Assembly: GCA_040756995.1 (NCBI GenBank)
Contig: JBFLYK010000006.1
Span: 124,001-188,000, forward strand
From: BP-133 sp040756995
GTDB taxonomy: Bacteria; Actinomycetota; Acidimicrobiia; IMCC26256; BP-133
Direction: 5' to 3'
Length of the DNA stretch: 64,000 bases
Part shown: positions 1 through 8,173 of the stretch, piece after piece
How the letters are laid out: every line of letters begins with the position of its first letter
How positions within the stretch are numbered: the stretch's first letter is position 1
Program-made: the position numbers and the translations under genes
Notes under the pieces: generated by a model
Seen by the model: the letters and a program-made list of their open reading frames with translations, nothing else
Database searches by the model: none
Told to the model about the DNA's origin: nothing

Positions 1-348
1 CAGCATGTCCATCGCCTTGCCCAGATGGAACATCTTCTCCATGTTGCCGGCGGCCTTCATGCGGCCGGTAGCCACCGCCTGCGGCCCGTTGAGAGTCCCC
101 TTCGACAGCTCCACCATCGTCGGGTAGTCGAGCTCGAGGTTCACGTCGGCGTCGTCGCGCCGGCCGGTGGTGACGTGGACGTTGCCCCCGTCCCACTGCA
201 TGGTGAACCCGTCGGCTTCCGGGCTGCCGTTCACGGTGATCTGGAACGTGGCCGTGATCCCCTTGCTGGCCTTGGTGAATTTGGCGTTGGCGTTGCAGGC
301 TTCGGTCAGCGCCTTGGCCCAGTCGTCGGTCAGGAACTTGACCCCCAT
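1..348 (-). CDS. SCP2 sterol-binding domain protein (3' end outside window)
   Basis: The 116 visible codons read MGVKFLTDDWAKALTEA..., then an alternating hydrophobic pattern and the ending ...GRMKAAGNMEKMFHLGKAMDML, which is typical of small stand-alone SCP2 (sterol carrier protein 2-like) domains of about 120-130 residues. Such domains bind lipids or CoA esters in a hydrophobic tunnel. The ATG at 346-348 is the only good start. The gene follows the dioxygenase gene by 16 nt on the same strand, so it is probably the fourth gene of the hydratase-hydrolase-dioxygenase operon and may bind a hydrophobic pathway substrate (inference). The stop codon lies left of base 1. Confidence 0.75.
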   Translation of the reverse strand, partial: MGVKFLTDDWAKALTEACNANAKFTKASKGITATFQITVNGSPEADGFTMQWDGGNVHVTTGRRDDADVNLELDYPTMVELSKGTLNGPQAVATGRMKAAGNMEKMFHLGKAMDML

Positions 349-364
349 GACGGAATCCTTTCTG

Positions 365-1249
365 TTACAGGGCTTCTTCCAGGGCGCCGGGCGGGGAGGT
401 GCCGACCATCTTGTGGCCCCACACGCTGACGGCGTCGTACTGCGTGACGGTCCAGTCGTCGCCGACCTCGAGGGCGCCCCAGCCGTATTCGATCTCGAAT
501 CCCGACGGGCTCCGCACGTAGAACGACACCATGCGGTCGTTGGGATGGCGGCCCAGCGTCATCGTGAGCGGAATGCCGCGGCTCTGGACGATGTCGTAGG
601 CGAGGCCCACGTCGTCGAGGCTCTGGAGCTGGATCATGATGTGGTGCAGGCCGCGCACGCGAGGGATCTCGGTGATGGCCAGGGTGTGGTGGCGCGGATT
701 GCAGTGGAAGAAATGGGCGTCGATGAAGGCGTAGATCTCGTCGCTCTTCTTGAAGCCCAGCATCTTGTAGAAGCGGGTGGCGGCGGCCAGGTCGGGAACG
801 ACGCAGACGACGTGGCCCATGCCCTGTTCACCGGTCACGAAGCCGGACAGGGGCCGGCCGGGTTGGAACTGTCCCGGCAGGCTGAGCTGCCCGTAGAAGA
901 ACTCGTGGCGGGCGCCACCGGGGTCGAGCACGCTGACGAAGCGGCGCACGGCCCGCTCCTCGCAGTCCTCCTCGGTGCCTTCGGTCACGGCGTAGCCGGC
1001 CCGGCCGAGCTCCTCGGCCGCCGCCGCCAGGTCGTCCTCGCCCGCCAGCTCCCAGCCGAGGTAGGCCAGGCGATCCTTGTCGCCCTGATGGACCGTGAGG
1101 CGGTGATGCCGGTCGTCCATCCGGAGATAGACCGACCCCGGCCGTTCACCGTCGACCAGCTGCAGCCCCAGCACCTCCGGCCCGAACTCCTCCCATTGCT
1201 TGGCCTCCGGCGACTCGATGCCCACGTAGCCCAGGGCCCGTACCTTCAT
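365..1249 (-). CDS. Extradiol ring-cleavage dioxygenase (HsaC/BphC type)
   Basis: This 294-residue protein is a two-domain type I extradiol dioxygenase of the vicinal oxygen chelate fold. It should open a catechol ring next to the hydroxyls using Fe(II). The three metal ligands are visible: His in GMGHVVCVV, His in GLHHIMIQL and Glu in FEIEYG. The CNPRHHTLAI and GRHPNDRMVSFY blocks are characteristic of HsaC/BphC enzymes. The start ATG (1247-1249) overlaps the stop of the upstream hydrolase by 4 nt, so the two are translationally coupled. Overall sequence looks close to mycobacterial HsaC (steroid ring A cleavage) and to BphC. The natural catechol cannot be decided from sequence, so no symbol is given. 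Confidence 0.9.
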   Translation of the reverse strand: MKVRALGYVGIESPEAKQWEEFGPEVLGLQLVDGERPGSVYLRMDDRHHRLTVHQGDKDRLAYLGWELAGEDDLAAAAEELGRAGYAVTEGTEEDCEERAVRRFVSVLDPGGARHEFFYGQLSLPGQFQPGRPLSGFVTGEQGMGHVVCVVPDLAAATRFYKMLGFKKSDEIYAFIDAHFFHCNPRHHTLAITEIPRVRGLHHIMIQLQSLDDVGLAYDIVQSRGIPLTMTLGRHPNDRMVSFYVRSPSGFEIEYGWGALEVGDDWTVTQYDAVSVWGHKMVGTSPPGALEEAL

Positions 1250-2145
1250 CGCCCGTCCTCCTCGGCCGGGGCACGACAGGAAAGCAGGAAATCGATCACC
1301 AGCCGCTCGAACTCCGCCGCGTGCTCCACCTGGGCCCAGTGGCCGCAGCGCGGAAACACATGGAGCCGGGCATCGGGCATGTGGCGGGTCATGAACAGCG
1401 CCGAGTCGAGGGGAACGACCCGGTCGTCGCGCCCCCACATGAGCAGTGTCGGATTGGTGATGCGATGCACGTCGCGCCACAGTTCCTCGGCCACCAGCAC
1501 CGCTTCGCCGGATTGGACCGCCTTGAACACGGCGGTGGCGGTGGCCATGGCCTCGGGTTCGATGGCCGCCTGGTAGCGCTCCTCGAGGACGTCGGGGTCG
1601 ACCTTCCCCGGGTTGTACATGAGGGCTTCGATGATCGCCTGCATCTTCTCCCGGCTCGGCCCGGGCGGGGCGTAGAAGGCCATGAGCGTCTTCAGGCCCT
1701 CCGATGGCCAGCAGCTGGTGATCGGCAGCATCCCTCCGGCCGGACCCATGAGCACCAGCCGGTCGGTGCGCTCGGGGTAGTCGAGGGCGAACTTCAGGGT
1801 CGTGCCGCCACCCAGGGAGTTGCCGATGAAATGGGTGCGTTCGATGCCGAGCTCGTCGAGGAGGCCCCGCACCGCCCGGGCGTAGAACTCCCACATCCCG
1901 CCTTTGATCAAAGGCTTGTCCGACCGGCCGTAGCCGGGCTGGTCGATGGCCAGCACCCGGAAGTGCCGGGCGAGGGGGGCGAGGTTCTGTTTCCAGTTGC
2001 TCCACGCCGAGGCGCCGGGCCCGCCGCCGTGGAGCAGCACCAGCGGCTCGCCCGCCCCGGCTTCGTGGTAGTGCAGTTGGAGATCGCCGGTCCTGACCGT
2101 GCGCGAGGTGGATTCGTACGTCAGGCCTTCGGTGGTGAGGGTCAT
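1246..2145 (-). CDS. Meta-cleavage product C-C hydrolase (HsaD/BphD type)
   Basis: This 299-residue alpha/beta hydrolase should cleave the C-C bond of the dienoate made by the neighbouring extradiol dioxygenase, giving a 2-hydroxypenta-2,4-dienoate and a carboxylic acid. The nucleophile Ser110 sits in GNSLGGG, the acid in GRDDRVVPLD and the His in CGHWAQVEH. The oxyanion region HGGGPGASAWSNW and the LAIDQPGYGRSDKP segment are hallmarks of the BphD/HsaD group rather than generic esterases. It ends in a 4-nt overlap with the dioxygenase start and begins 21 nt after the hydratase stop, as in many meta-cleavage operons. Confidence 0.9.
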   Translation of the reverse strand: MTLTTEGLTYESTSRTVRTGDLQLHYHEAGAGEPLVLLHGGGPGASAWSNWKQNLAPLARHFRVLAIDQPGYGRSDKPLIKGGMWEFYARAVRGLLDELGIERTHFIGNSLGGGTTLKFALDYPERTDRLVLMGPAGGMLPITSCWPSEGLKTLMAFYAPPGPSREKMQAIIEALMYNPGKVDPDVLEERYQAAIEPEAMATATAVFKAVQSGEAVLVAEELWRDVHRITNPTLLMWGRDDRVVPLDSALFMTRHMPDARLHVFPRCGHWAQVEHAAEFERLVIDFLLSCRAPAEEDGR

Positions 2146-2166
2146 ACGGTTCGCTCCCGTCGGTGG

Positions 2167-2952
2167 TTACTCGAAGCGGACGCTGGCGCTGCCGAGCCGG
2201 TCGAACTCGGCCCGGACGACATCGCCGGCTTTGATGGGTACGGACTTGTCCAGGGCCCCCGACAGCACGATCTCGCCGGCCTCCAGACGGCCGCCGTAGG
2301 CGGCGAGGGCGTTGGCCAGCCAGGCGACGCAGGCCGCCGGGTCGCCGAGGGCGGCTGCGCCGCAGCTCCACGACGTGAGCACACCGTTGATCTCCATGAT
2401 CCCGCCGACCAGACGGAGATCGAGGTCCCGGACGGCGGTGAGCCGGGAGGGCATCACGAAGCGGCCGCTGCTGGCGTTGTCGGCCACGGTGTCGACGAGG
2501 CCGATCTTCCAGTCGGCGATCCGGCTGTCGATGATCTCGAGGCTGGGGAAGACGGCCTCGGTGGCGGCCAGCACGTCGGCGGTGGTGACCCCCGGCCCTT
2601 GCAGAGTCCGGCCGAGGAGGAAGGCGACCTCCAGCTCGATGCGGGGGGCGATGAGGTCGTCGGTCCTGACGGCGCCGCCGTTGGGCACCGCCATGGAGGC
2701 CAGGAGATGGCCGTAGTCCGGCTGGTCCACGCCGAGCTGCGTCTGCATGGCCAGGCTGGTGAGACCGATCTTGCGGCCGAGGATGCGGTCGCCGCCCGCC
2801 AGGCGCACGTCGATGTTGGCCAGCTGGACGGCGTAGGCGTCGGCCACGGTCAGGTCCCCGAAGCGGCCGGCGACGGGCGGCACCGGGGCGCGTTGCTCCT
2901 CGGCCGTCCACAGCTCTTTGGCGATCGACTGGATCACTTCGGCATCGGCCAT
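2167..2952 (-). CDS. 2-hydroxypenta-2,4-dienoate hydratase (HsaE/MhpD type)
   Basis: This 261-residue protein belongs to the 2-keto-4-pentenoate hydratase/fumarylacetoacetate hydrolase-like family and should hydrate the dienoate released by the C-C hydrolase to a 4-hydroxy-2-oxoacid. Family blocks are clear: GRKIGLTSLAMQTQLGVDQP, PRIELEVAFLLG with the divalent-metal Glu residues, and LEIIDSRIADWKI followed by DTVADNASSG. The start was set at ATG 2950-2952 (MADAEVIQSIAKEL) because this gives the normal family length; an in-frame upstream extension of about 70 residues is low-complexity and passes through the putative operator at 2990-3006. It is the first gene of the leftward operon. Confidence 0.88.
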   Translation of the reverse strand: MADAEVIQSIAKELWTAEEQRAPVPPVAGRFGDLTVADAYAVQLANIDVRLAGGDRILGRKIGLTSLAMQTQLGVDQPDYGHLLASMAVPNGGAVRTDDLIAPRIELEVAFLLGRTLQGPGVTTADVLAATEAVFPSLEIIDSRIADWKIGLVDTVADNASSGRFVMPSRLTAVRDLDLRLVGGIMEINGVLTSWSCGAAALGDPAACVAWLANALAAYGGRLEAGEIVLSGALDKSVPIKAGDVVRAEFDRLGSASVRFE

Positions 2953-2989
2953 GCGCGCCCCCCCGAATTCGGCAAAGTCCAATGAGGGC

Positions 2990-3006
2990 GTTCCGGTGGA
3001 CGGAAT
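2990..3006. promoter_or_regulatory. Putative IclR-type operator, copy A
   Basis: GTTCCGGTGGACGGAAT is a 17-bp imperfect inverted repeat (arms GTTCCG and CGGAAT, 5-nt centre). It lies 38 nt upstream of the hydratase start in the gap to the divergent IclR gene. Two near-identical copies lie at 3097-3113 and 5640-5656. Assignment to the IclR protein is inferred from position. Confidence 0.6.
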
Positions 3007-3083
3007 GCCTCTGGTGAACGACCGTTGAGCCCTGCTAGGTTGCCGCCCGCTGCAGGGACAGTTTGGGCCGCGAGGGGGAGAGC

Positions 3084-3908
3084 GTGCCATCGACTCGTTC
3101 CTCTGGACGGAACGCCGCTGCCGTTCAGACCATGGACACCACCACCGCGGCGGGAAAGCTGCTGGCACTGCTCGACGCGTTCGGGCCCGAGCAGCCCGAC
3201 TTCAGCCTGGCCGAGCTGGCCGTGCGGGCCGGACTGCCCAAGTCGACCTGCCACCGGATCCTGGCCGTGCTCGAGAGCTGGCGGGGGGTGGAGCGCAGCC
3301 TTTCGGGCCGGTACCGCCTCGGGATCAAGTTCTTCGAGCTCGGTGGGCTCGTGCAGGACCGGCTCCGGTTGCGGGAGGTGGCCCTGCCGTACATGGAGGA
3401 CCTGCTGGCCACCACCCGGGAGATGGTCCACCTGGCCAAGCTCGACGGCAACGACGCGCTCTACATCGAGCGGCTGGTGAGCCACCGGAGCGTCCGGTCG
3501 CCGTCCCGGGTGGCGGGTCGCGTGCCGGCCACCTGCACCGGAGTGGGCAAGGCGATCCTGGCCTTCAGCCCGCCCGACGTCGTCAAGGCCGTCATGGCCG
3601 CCGGCCTGCCGGCGCTCACGGCCTACAGCATCACCAACCCGGTGCAGTTCCTCGAGACGCTGGAACGGATCCGCACGACGGGCGTGTCGTTCGACCACGA
3701 AGAAGCCAGCCTCGGGCTCAACTGCGTGGCCGCACCGATCTTCAACCATGCCGGCCTGCCGGTGGCGGCGATGTCGGTGTCGGGACCGGTCGGCCGGCTC
3801 AGCCCCGAAGCGTTGGTGCCGGCCATCCGGGCGGCCACTCTGGCCGTCGGCCGGCACCTCGGTTACCAGCCGAAGCCGAAGACGTCCGCCGCCGCGGCGA
3901 CGTCCTAG
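3084..3908 (+). CDS. IclR-family transcriptional regulator of the aromatic block
   Basis: The protein has about 274 residues from GTG 3084. It carries an N-terminal winged helix-turn-helix (FSLAELAVRAGLPKSTCHRILAVLE) and a C-terminal GAF-like effector domain with the IclR signature around PATCTGVGKAILAF and GVSFDHEEASLGLNCVAAPIF. IclR proteins commonly control aromatic degradation genes with an aromatic acid as ligand. GTG 3084 is preceded by a purine-rich GAGGGGGAG; the later in-frame ATG 3132 lacks a ribosome site but would leave operator copy B in the 5' leader rather than in the coding region. The gene is divergent from the hydratase operon and its stop overlaps the convergent dehydrogenase stop by 4 nt. 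Confidence 0.9.
   Translation: MPSTRSSGRNAAAVQTMDTTTAAGKLLALLDAFGPEQPDFSLAELAVRAGLPKSTCHRILAVLESWRGVERSLSGRYRLGIKFFELGGLVQDRLRLREVALPYMEDLLATTREMVHLAKLDGNDALYIERLVSHRSVRSPSRVAGRVPATCTGVGKAILAFSPPDVVKAVMAAGLPALTAYSITNPVQFLETLERIRTTGVSFDHEEASLGLNCVAAPIFNHAGLPVAAMSVSGPVGRLSPEALVPAIRAATLAVGRHLGYQPKPKTSAAAATS
3097..3113. promoter_or_regulatory. Putative IclR-type operator, copy B
   Basis: GTTCCTCTGGACGGAAC has the same 17-bp architecture as copies A and C (arms GTTCCT/CGGAAC around CTGGA). It overlaps the extreme 5' end of the IclR gene, or precedes it by 18 nt if translation begins at ATG 3132. That placement suggests autoregulation. Confidence 0.55.
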
Positions 3909-4723
3909 AGGTCGTCGCCGCCTCGCGCCTGGGTGAGGCCCCGGACGCCGATGCCGCCGTCACCGCGGAGGATCGAGCCGGTCACGGTCCGGCTGTTCTC
4001 CCGGGAGGCGAGGAGGACGTAGAGGCCGGCGTAGTCCTCGGCCGCCGGCAGGAAGCCCAGCGGCGTGACCATCTTGACGAGCTCGTCGATGCCGGGGATC
4101 CCGCCGAGCGAGACCCGGTCGAACCCGAGGCACTTCGGCCCCCGCAGGTCGGTACCGCAGCCGCCGGGGGCGACGCCGTTGACCCGCACCTTCGGTGCCA
4201 GCTCGTAGGCCAGCTGCGTGACGAGGCCCCGCACCGCGTGCTTGGAGGCGGTGTAGAAGGCGCCGCCGCCGGCGGGATCGAAGGCGGCGTTGGACAGCGT
4301 GAAGATGATCGAGCCCTTGCTCTTGATCAGCTCCGGCAGCGCCGCCTTCGCGCCGAGGATGTAGCCCTTCACGTTGACGCCGAAGACCTCGTCGAAGACC
4401 TCGGGGAGCATGGTGAGGGGAAGGTGGGCGAGGGGTATCGAGTAGTCCCAGATGCCGGCGTTGCCGACGAAGACGTCGAGCTGGCCGAAGTGCTTCACGG
4501 CCGCGGCGACGGCTTTTTCGTTGGCCGCGGGGCTGGTGACGTCGCCCTTCACGGTGACCACCGTGCGGCGGTCATGGTCGGCCCGGAGCTTCTCGATGTG
4601 CTCGGCCGACCGGTCGAGGACGACGACGCGGGCCCCTTCCTGGACGAAGCGGTCGACGACCGCCCGCCCCAGCCCCGAGGCTCCACCGGTCACGATCGCC
4701 GTCTGTCCTTCGAGCCATCCCAT
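3905..4723 (-). CDS. cis-Dihydrodiol dehydrogenase (BphB-type SDR)
   Basis: This 272-residue classical short-chain dehydrogenase should oxidise an aromatic cis-dihydrodiol to a catechol with NAD+. The NAD-binding TGGASGLG is at residues 12-19, catalytic Ser144 in TLSNAAF, and Tyr157/Lys161 in YTASK. The segments NAGIWDYS, DEVFGVNVKGYILG and RVNGVAPGGCGTDLRGP match the BphB/BnzE group closely, which sets it apart from general SDRs. It lies 24 nt downstream of the second extradiol dioxygenase, so the two form a dehydrogenase-dioxygenase unit. The matching Rieske dioxygenase is not adjacent; a candidate lies at the right edge of the window. Confidence 0.88.
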   Translation of the reverse strand: MGWLEGQTAIVTGGASGLGRAVVDRFVQEGARVVVLDRSAEHIEKLRADHDRRTVVTVKGDVTSPAANEKAVAAAVKHFGQLDVFVGNAGIWDYSIPLAHLPLTMLPEVFDEVFGVNVKGYILGAKAALPELIKSKGSIIFTLSNAAFDPAGGGAFYTASKHAVRGLVTQLAYELAPKVRVNGVAPGGCGTDLRGPKCLGFDRVSLGGIPGIDELVKMVTPLGFLPAAEDYAGLYVLLASRENSRTVTGSILRGDGGIGVRGLTQARGGDDL

Positions 4724-4747
4724 GGCGTCGTCTCCTGTATCGGTTTC

Positions 4748-5596
4748 CTAGGCCGGAGCGTGGCCCCACGAGCTCGTGGCGGTGAGCTCGCACGGCTCCC
4801 AGCTGGCGTCGTCGACGAGGCACCCGCCCCAGCCGTACTCCAGCTCGAAGCCGGACGGGGTGCGGGCGTAGAACGAGATCATCCGGTCGTTGGTGTGGCG
4901 GCCGAGGGTGCGGGCGACCTCGATCCCTTCGGCCTGGACGAGGTCGTAGCCCCGGCCGACGTCGTCGACGTCGTCGAGCTCGACCATGAAGTGGTGCAAG
5001 GCCGACACACCGACCTCGAGCAGGGCCAGGCTGTGGTGGCGGGGATTGGTGTGGAGGAACGTCGCCTTGAACGGCGCCATCATGTAATCGGAGAGCCGGA
5101 AGCCGAGCACGTCCTGGTAGAAACGGACCGCCGGTTCGAGCTCCGGCACCATCAGCACGATGTGGCCGAGGCCGAGCTCGCCGGTCTTGAACCCGCTGAT
5201 GTCGCGGCCCGGGGTGAACTCGCCGTCGCCGGCGTCGGCGCCGCAGAACAGCTCGACCCGGTGGCCGGCGGGATCGAGGCAGTGGATCATGCCCGCCACC
5301 CGGCGGCTCTCGAGTTCGGCTTTCGTGCCGGCCGTCACGGCCACACCGGTGGCCTCGAGTTCGGCGGCGGCGGCATCGAGGGCGGCGGCGTCGGCCACTT
5401 CCCAGCCGTAGCAGAACCCGTTCGGCCCGCCGGCCGGTTCGATGGCGATCCGGTGGTGCCGGTCGTCCATGCGGAGGTGGAGGACATCGCCGTCGCCGGC
5501 CACCGCCTCCATGCCGAGGACGTGGGAGGCGAACCCCGCCCAGTTGTGGGGGTCCTCGGCCGTGATCCGAAGGTAGCCAAGCGACTGGACATCCAT
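4748..5596 (-). CDS. Extradiol dioxygenase, second copy (BphC type)
   Basis: This 282-residue type I extradiol dioxygenase is clearly paralogous to the one at 365-1249. Ligands are His in GLGHIVLMV, His in ALHHFMVEL and Glu in FELEYGWGG; CTNPRHHSLAL-like (HTNPRHHSLAL) and GRHTNDRMISFYA blocks are conserved. The start was set at ATG 5594-5596 (MDVQSLGYLRITAED) because it matches the usual N-terminus and follows GGGGA; an earlier in-frame ATG would add 12 unalignable residues. Having two ring-cleavage enzymes suggests two catecholic substrates or successive rings. Operator copy C lies 44 nt upstream. Confidence 0.9.
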   Translation of the reverse strand: MDVQSLGYLRITAEDPHNWAGFASHVLGMEAVAGDGDVLHLRMDDRHHRIAIEPAGGPNGFCYGWEVADAAALDAAAAELEATGVAVTAGTKAELESRRVAGMIHCLDPAGHRVELFCGADAGDGEFTPGRDISGFKTGELGLGHIVLMVPELEPAVRFYQDVLGFRLSDYMMAPFKATFLHTNPRHHSLALLEVGVSALHHFMVELDDVDDVGRGYDLVQAEGIEVARTLGRHTNDRMISFYARTPSGFELEYGWGGCLVDDASWEPCELTATSSWGHAPA

Positions 5597-5639
5597 CGTC
5601 CCCATTGAGGGGGGCCCTCGGGGACGGGTCAACGCCGCC

Positions 5640-5656
5640 GTTCCGCTGGACAGAAC
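5640..5656. promoter_or_regulatory. Putative IclR-type operator, copy C
   Basis: GTTCCGCTGGACAGAAC is a 17-bp near-palindrome (arms GTTCCG/CAGAAC) upstream of the second dioxygenase-dehydrogenase unit. With copies A and B it places both leftward units and the regulator in one candidate regulon. Confidence 0.58.
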
Positions 5657-5664
5657 CGCGCCGG

Positions 5665-7425
5665 TCAGGAAGGAGGATCAGCCGCCAGTGGCAGGCGGAC
5701 GGTGAAGGTCGAGCCCGCCCCCTCGACACTGCTGGCCTCGATCGTGCCGCCGTGGGCCTCGATGAGGTGTTTGGTGATGGCGAGACCGAGCCCGCTCCCG
5801 CCGGTTTCCCGGCTCCGGGAGGCGTCAGCCCGGTAGAAGCGTTCGAAGATGTGGGGAAGGTGCTCGGCGGCGATACCGGTACCGGTGTCTTCGATGGCGA
5901 TCGTGGCGCTCGCGCCGTCGGCGGCGGCGGACAGCATCACCGATCCCCCGGCCGGCGTGTAGCGCAGAGCGTTGCCGACCAGGTTGCCGAGCGCCTGGCG
6001 GAGCCGCCCGGGATCGCCTTCGATCCGCACCGGGCCCGACACGTCGGCGGTGATGGTGACGCCGGCCACGGCGGCCGCCGCCCGGTGCGCGGCGGCCACC
6101 TGCTCCACCAGGTCGGCGACGTCGAGCGGCTCGGGATGGAGGTGGAGCCGTCCGGCGTCGGCCAGAGCGAGGTCCTGCAGGTCGTCGACGAGCCGGCCGA
6201 GGAGCGTCGACTCCTCCAGCAGCGAAGCGATCAGCGCTTCGTCGAGCGGCACCAGTCCGTCCTGCGCCCCTTCCAGGTAGCCCCGCACATTGGTCAACGG
6301 GTTGCGCAGCTCATGGGCGATGTCGCTGACCATCGCCTGGCGCTGGCGCTCGTTCTCCTCCATGGAGACGGCCATGGCGTTGAAGGCGTGGGCCAGGCGG
6401 CCCACCTCGTCCTGCCGGCTGCCCTTCACCGGCACCCGGGCGGTCCGGTCGCCGGCCTCCATGCGCTGCACGGCGGCGGTCAGGGCGTGGATCGGCCGGG
6501 CCAGGCGCCGGCCGGCCAGCACGGTGACGGCCACGGTGGCCAGCAGCACGGCCACGACGGTGCCGACGGTGCGGGGCTCGCCCGGATCCCAGCTGGCCTC
6601 GTACCGGTCGGCGCCGCTTCCGAGGTACAGCAGCGCCGGATCGGCGACGTAGGGATCCCGCACGGCCCGTTCGGCCTTGGCCTCGCAGTCGGCTACCGCC
6701 TTGTCGAACGGCGTCCCCGACACGGGTTGGGGGGTGTTCGGCGCGACGCCGTTCTGGCGGGCGGCCTCGTAGCATTCCGCCGTCAGCTCCTTGATGGCGG
6801 CGTTGATCGTCATTTCCTTGGCGGGCGGTGTGTTCAGCTCCGTCGGGACACAGCTGACAACCACGGGTTGCGGCGCCTTGTCCCAGACGACGGCGGGGGT
6901 GCTCAGGGGATCGTCGGTGACGCGGGCCGGAACGCCGGATCGAATGAAGCAGCCGGCCGCCTTCCGGGCCAGGGCCACCCGCTCGTCGTGTTCCTTGGCG
7001 CTCAGCCCGTCCCCGACGACCTTCCCCGAGGCGGCGGAGGCGGCGGTGCCGGCCGGGAGCAGGTTGAGCGCCGGGTTGAACGGGTCGACGACCGCCGCCG
7101 GCGTCCTCGGCAGGCGCGGCCGGTCGGGGCCGGTGCTGGCCGAGTCGGCCAGGAGACGGCCGTCCGGCGTGGTCAGGGCGATCCGCTGGCCGGTCTTCCC
7201 GGCGAGCTGGTTGACGAGCTTGTCGACGCCGTCCCAGGTGGGTTGGCCGTCGGCGAAGCCGAGCAGCGCCTGGTAGATGGCGGCGTCACCCTCCAGGGTG
7301 CGCTCCAGTTCACCCCGCAGCTGCCGGCTCGTGTTCCGGCCGGTGAGCCAGGCGGTGGCGCCGATGGCGCAGGCCGCCACGGCCAGCGACAGGGCCAGCA
7401 GACGCACGAGGAGGCTACGCCTCAT
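5665..7425 (-). CDS. Membrane sensor histidine kinase
   Basis: This 586-residue kinase has an N-terminal membrane segment (about residues 7-29), an extracytoplasmic sensor of roughly 250 residues, a second membrane segment (TVVAVLLATVAVTVLAG), a HAMP domain and a dimerisation/phosphoacceptor helix with the H box SDIAHELRNPLTNVRGYLEG. The ATP-binding lobe has the N box (QALGNLVGNALRYTP), DTGTGI and GGSGLGLAITKHLIEAHGG. It overlaps the response regulator gene by 11 nt, so they form a cognate pair. The sensor has no recognised domain. The divergent efflux-type operon suggests envelope or drug stress sensing (inference). Confidence 0.93.
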   Translation of the reverse strand: MRRSLLVRLLALSLAVAACAIGATAWLTGRNTSRQLRGELERTLEGDAAIYQALLGFADGQPTWDGVDKLVNQLAGKTGQRIALTTPDGRLLADSASTGPDRPRLPRTPAAVVDPFNPALNLLPAGTAASAASGKVVGDGLSAKEHDERVALARKAAGCFIRSGVPARVTDDPLSTPAVVWDKAPQPVVVSCVPTELNTPPAKEMTINAAIKELTAECYEAARQNGVAPNTPQPVSGTPFDKAVADCEAKAERAVRDPYVADPALLYLGSGADRYEASWDPGEPRTVGTVVAVLLATVAVTVLAGRRLARPIHALTAAVQRMEAGDRTARVPVKGSRQDEVGRLAHAFNAMAVSMEENERQRQAMVSDIAHELRNPLTNVRGYLEGAQDGLVPLDEALIASLLEESTLLGRLVDDLQDLALADAGRLHLHPEPLDVADLVEQVAAAHRAAAAVAGVTITADVSGPVRIEGDPGRLRQALGNLVGNALRYTPAGGSVMLSAAADGASATIAIEDTGTGIAAEHLPHIFERFYRADASRSRETGGSGLGLAITKHLIEAHGGTIEASSVEGAGSTFTVRLPLAADPPS

Positions 7426-8113
7426 CGGCCATCTTGTAACCCACGCCGTACACGGTGAGGAGGTAACGGGGCTCCGAAGCCTTCTCTTCGATCTTGCGCC
7501 GCAGGTTCATGACATGGACGTCAACGGTGCGATCGAGCGCGTAGTGGTCGAAACCGAACGCCTCGGTGAGAAGCTGCGCCCGGCTGAAGGCCCGGCCCGG
7601 CTCGGCGATCAGCGCGGCGAGGATGCGGAACTCCGCCGGCGTGGTCTCCACCGTTGCGCCGTTGAGGCGGACCTCGTGGCGGACGGGGTCGACCTCGAGG
7701 TCGCCGACCCGGTAAGGGCCCTCCCCGCCGCCGTTGGCGTTACCCGCTTTGCGGGTGCGCCGTAGCACGGTACGGACCCGGGCGACGAGCTCGCGGGGGC
7801 TGTACGGCTTGGTGAGGTAGTCGTCGGCGCCGAGGTCGAGGCCGAGCAGCATGTCGTCCTCGGTGGACCGGGCGGTGAGCATGATGATCGGCACGTCCGA
7901 CTCGGCCCGGAGCACCCGGCAGACGTCGAGCCCGTCGACCCGGGGCATCATCACGTCGAGCACGAGCAGGTCGGGGCGGCGGTGCCGGGCGGCCTCGATG
8001 GCGGCTCGTCCGTCGTGGACGACGGCGACCGAGTACCCCTCGCGCTCCAGGTAGCGGCAGATCAGGTCGGCCTGTTTACGGTCGTCTTCGGCCACGAGGA
8101 TGCGGGCGTCCAC
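7415..8113 (-). CDS. OmpR/PhoB-family response regulator
   Basis: This 232-residue regulator has a receiver domain (acidic pocket VAEDDR, phosphoacceptor Asp in LLVLDVMMPRVDG, Lys in YLTKPYSPREL) and a C-terminal winged helix ending in TVDVHVMNLRRKIEE...YLLTVYGVGYKM. It is the first gene of the two-component operon. The gap to the divergent lipoprotein operon carries two inverted copies of an 18-bp element, which fits self-control and control of the neighbouring operon. Confidence 0.95.
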   Translation of the reverse strand: MDARILVAEDDRKQADLICRYLEREGYSVAVVHDGRAAIEAARHRRPDLLVLDVMMPRVDGLDVCRVLRAESDVPIIMLTARSTEDDMLLGLDLGADDYLTKPYSPRELVARVRTVLRRTRKAGNANGGGEGPYRVGDLEVDPVRHEVRLNGATVETTPAEFRILAALIAEPGRAFSRAQLLTEAFGFDHYALDRTVDVHVMNLRRKIEEKASEPRYLLTVYGVGYKMADEA

Positions 8114-8134
8114 GACGGAAGTGTCGCACGGCCG

Positions 8135-8152
8135 CTGTCAAGAAGTAATGAA
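8135..8152 (-). promoter_or_regulatory. Putative response-regulator site, leftward copy
   Basis: On the minus strand this reads TTCATTACTTCTTGACAG. It matches 14 of 18 positions of the element at 8174-8191 on the opposite strand and lies just upstream of the response regulator start. Each copy contains two TTC half-sites, as often seen for OmpR/PhoB-type regulators. Confidence 0.45.
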
Positions 8153-8173
8153 GAACAGCCATCTCACGGCCGG

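Noticed and set aside
365..2911. A single 848-residue reading on the minus strand ending in the dioxygenase
   Set aside because: Only the C-terminal 294 residues match a family; the rest is the out-of-frame reading of the hydrolase and hydratase genes, which have clear catalytic motifs in their own frames.
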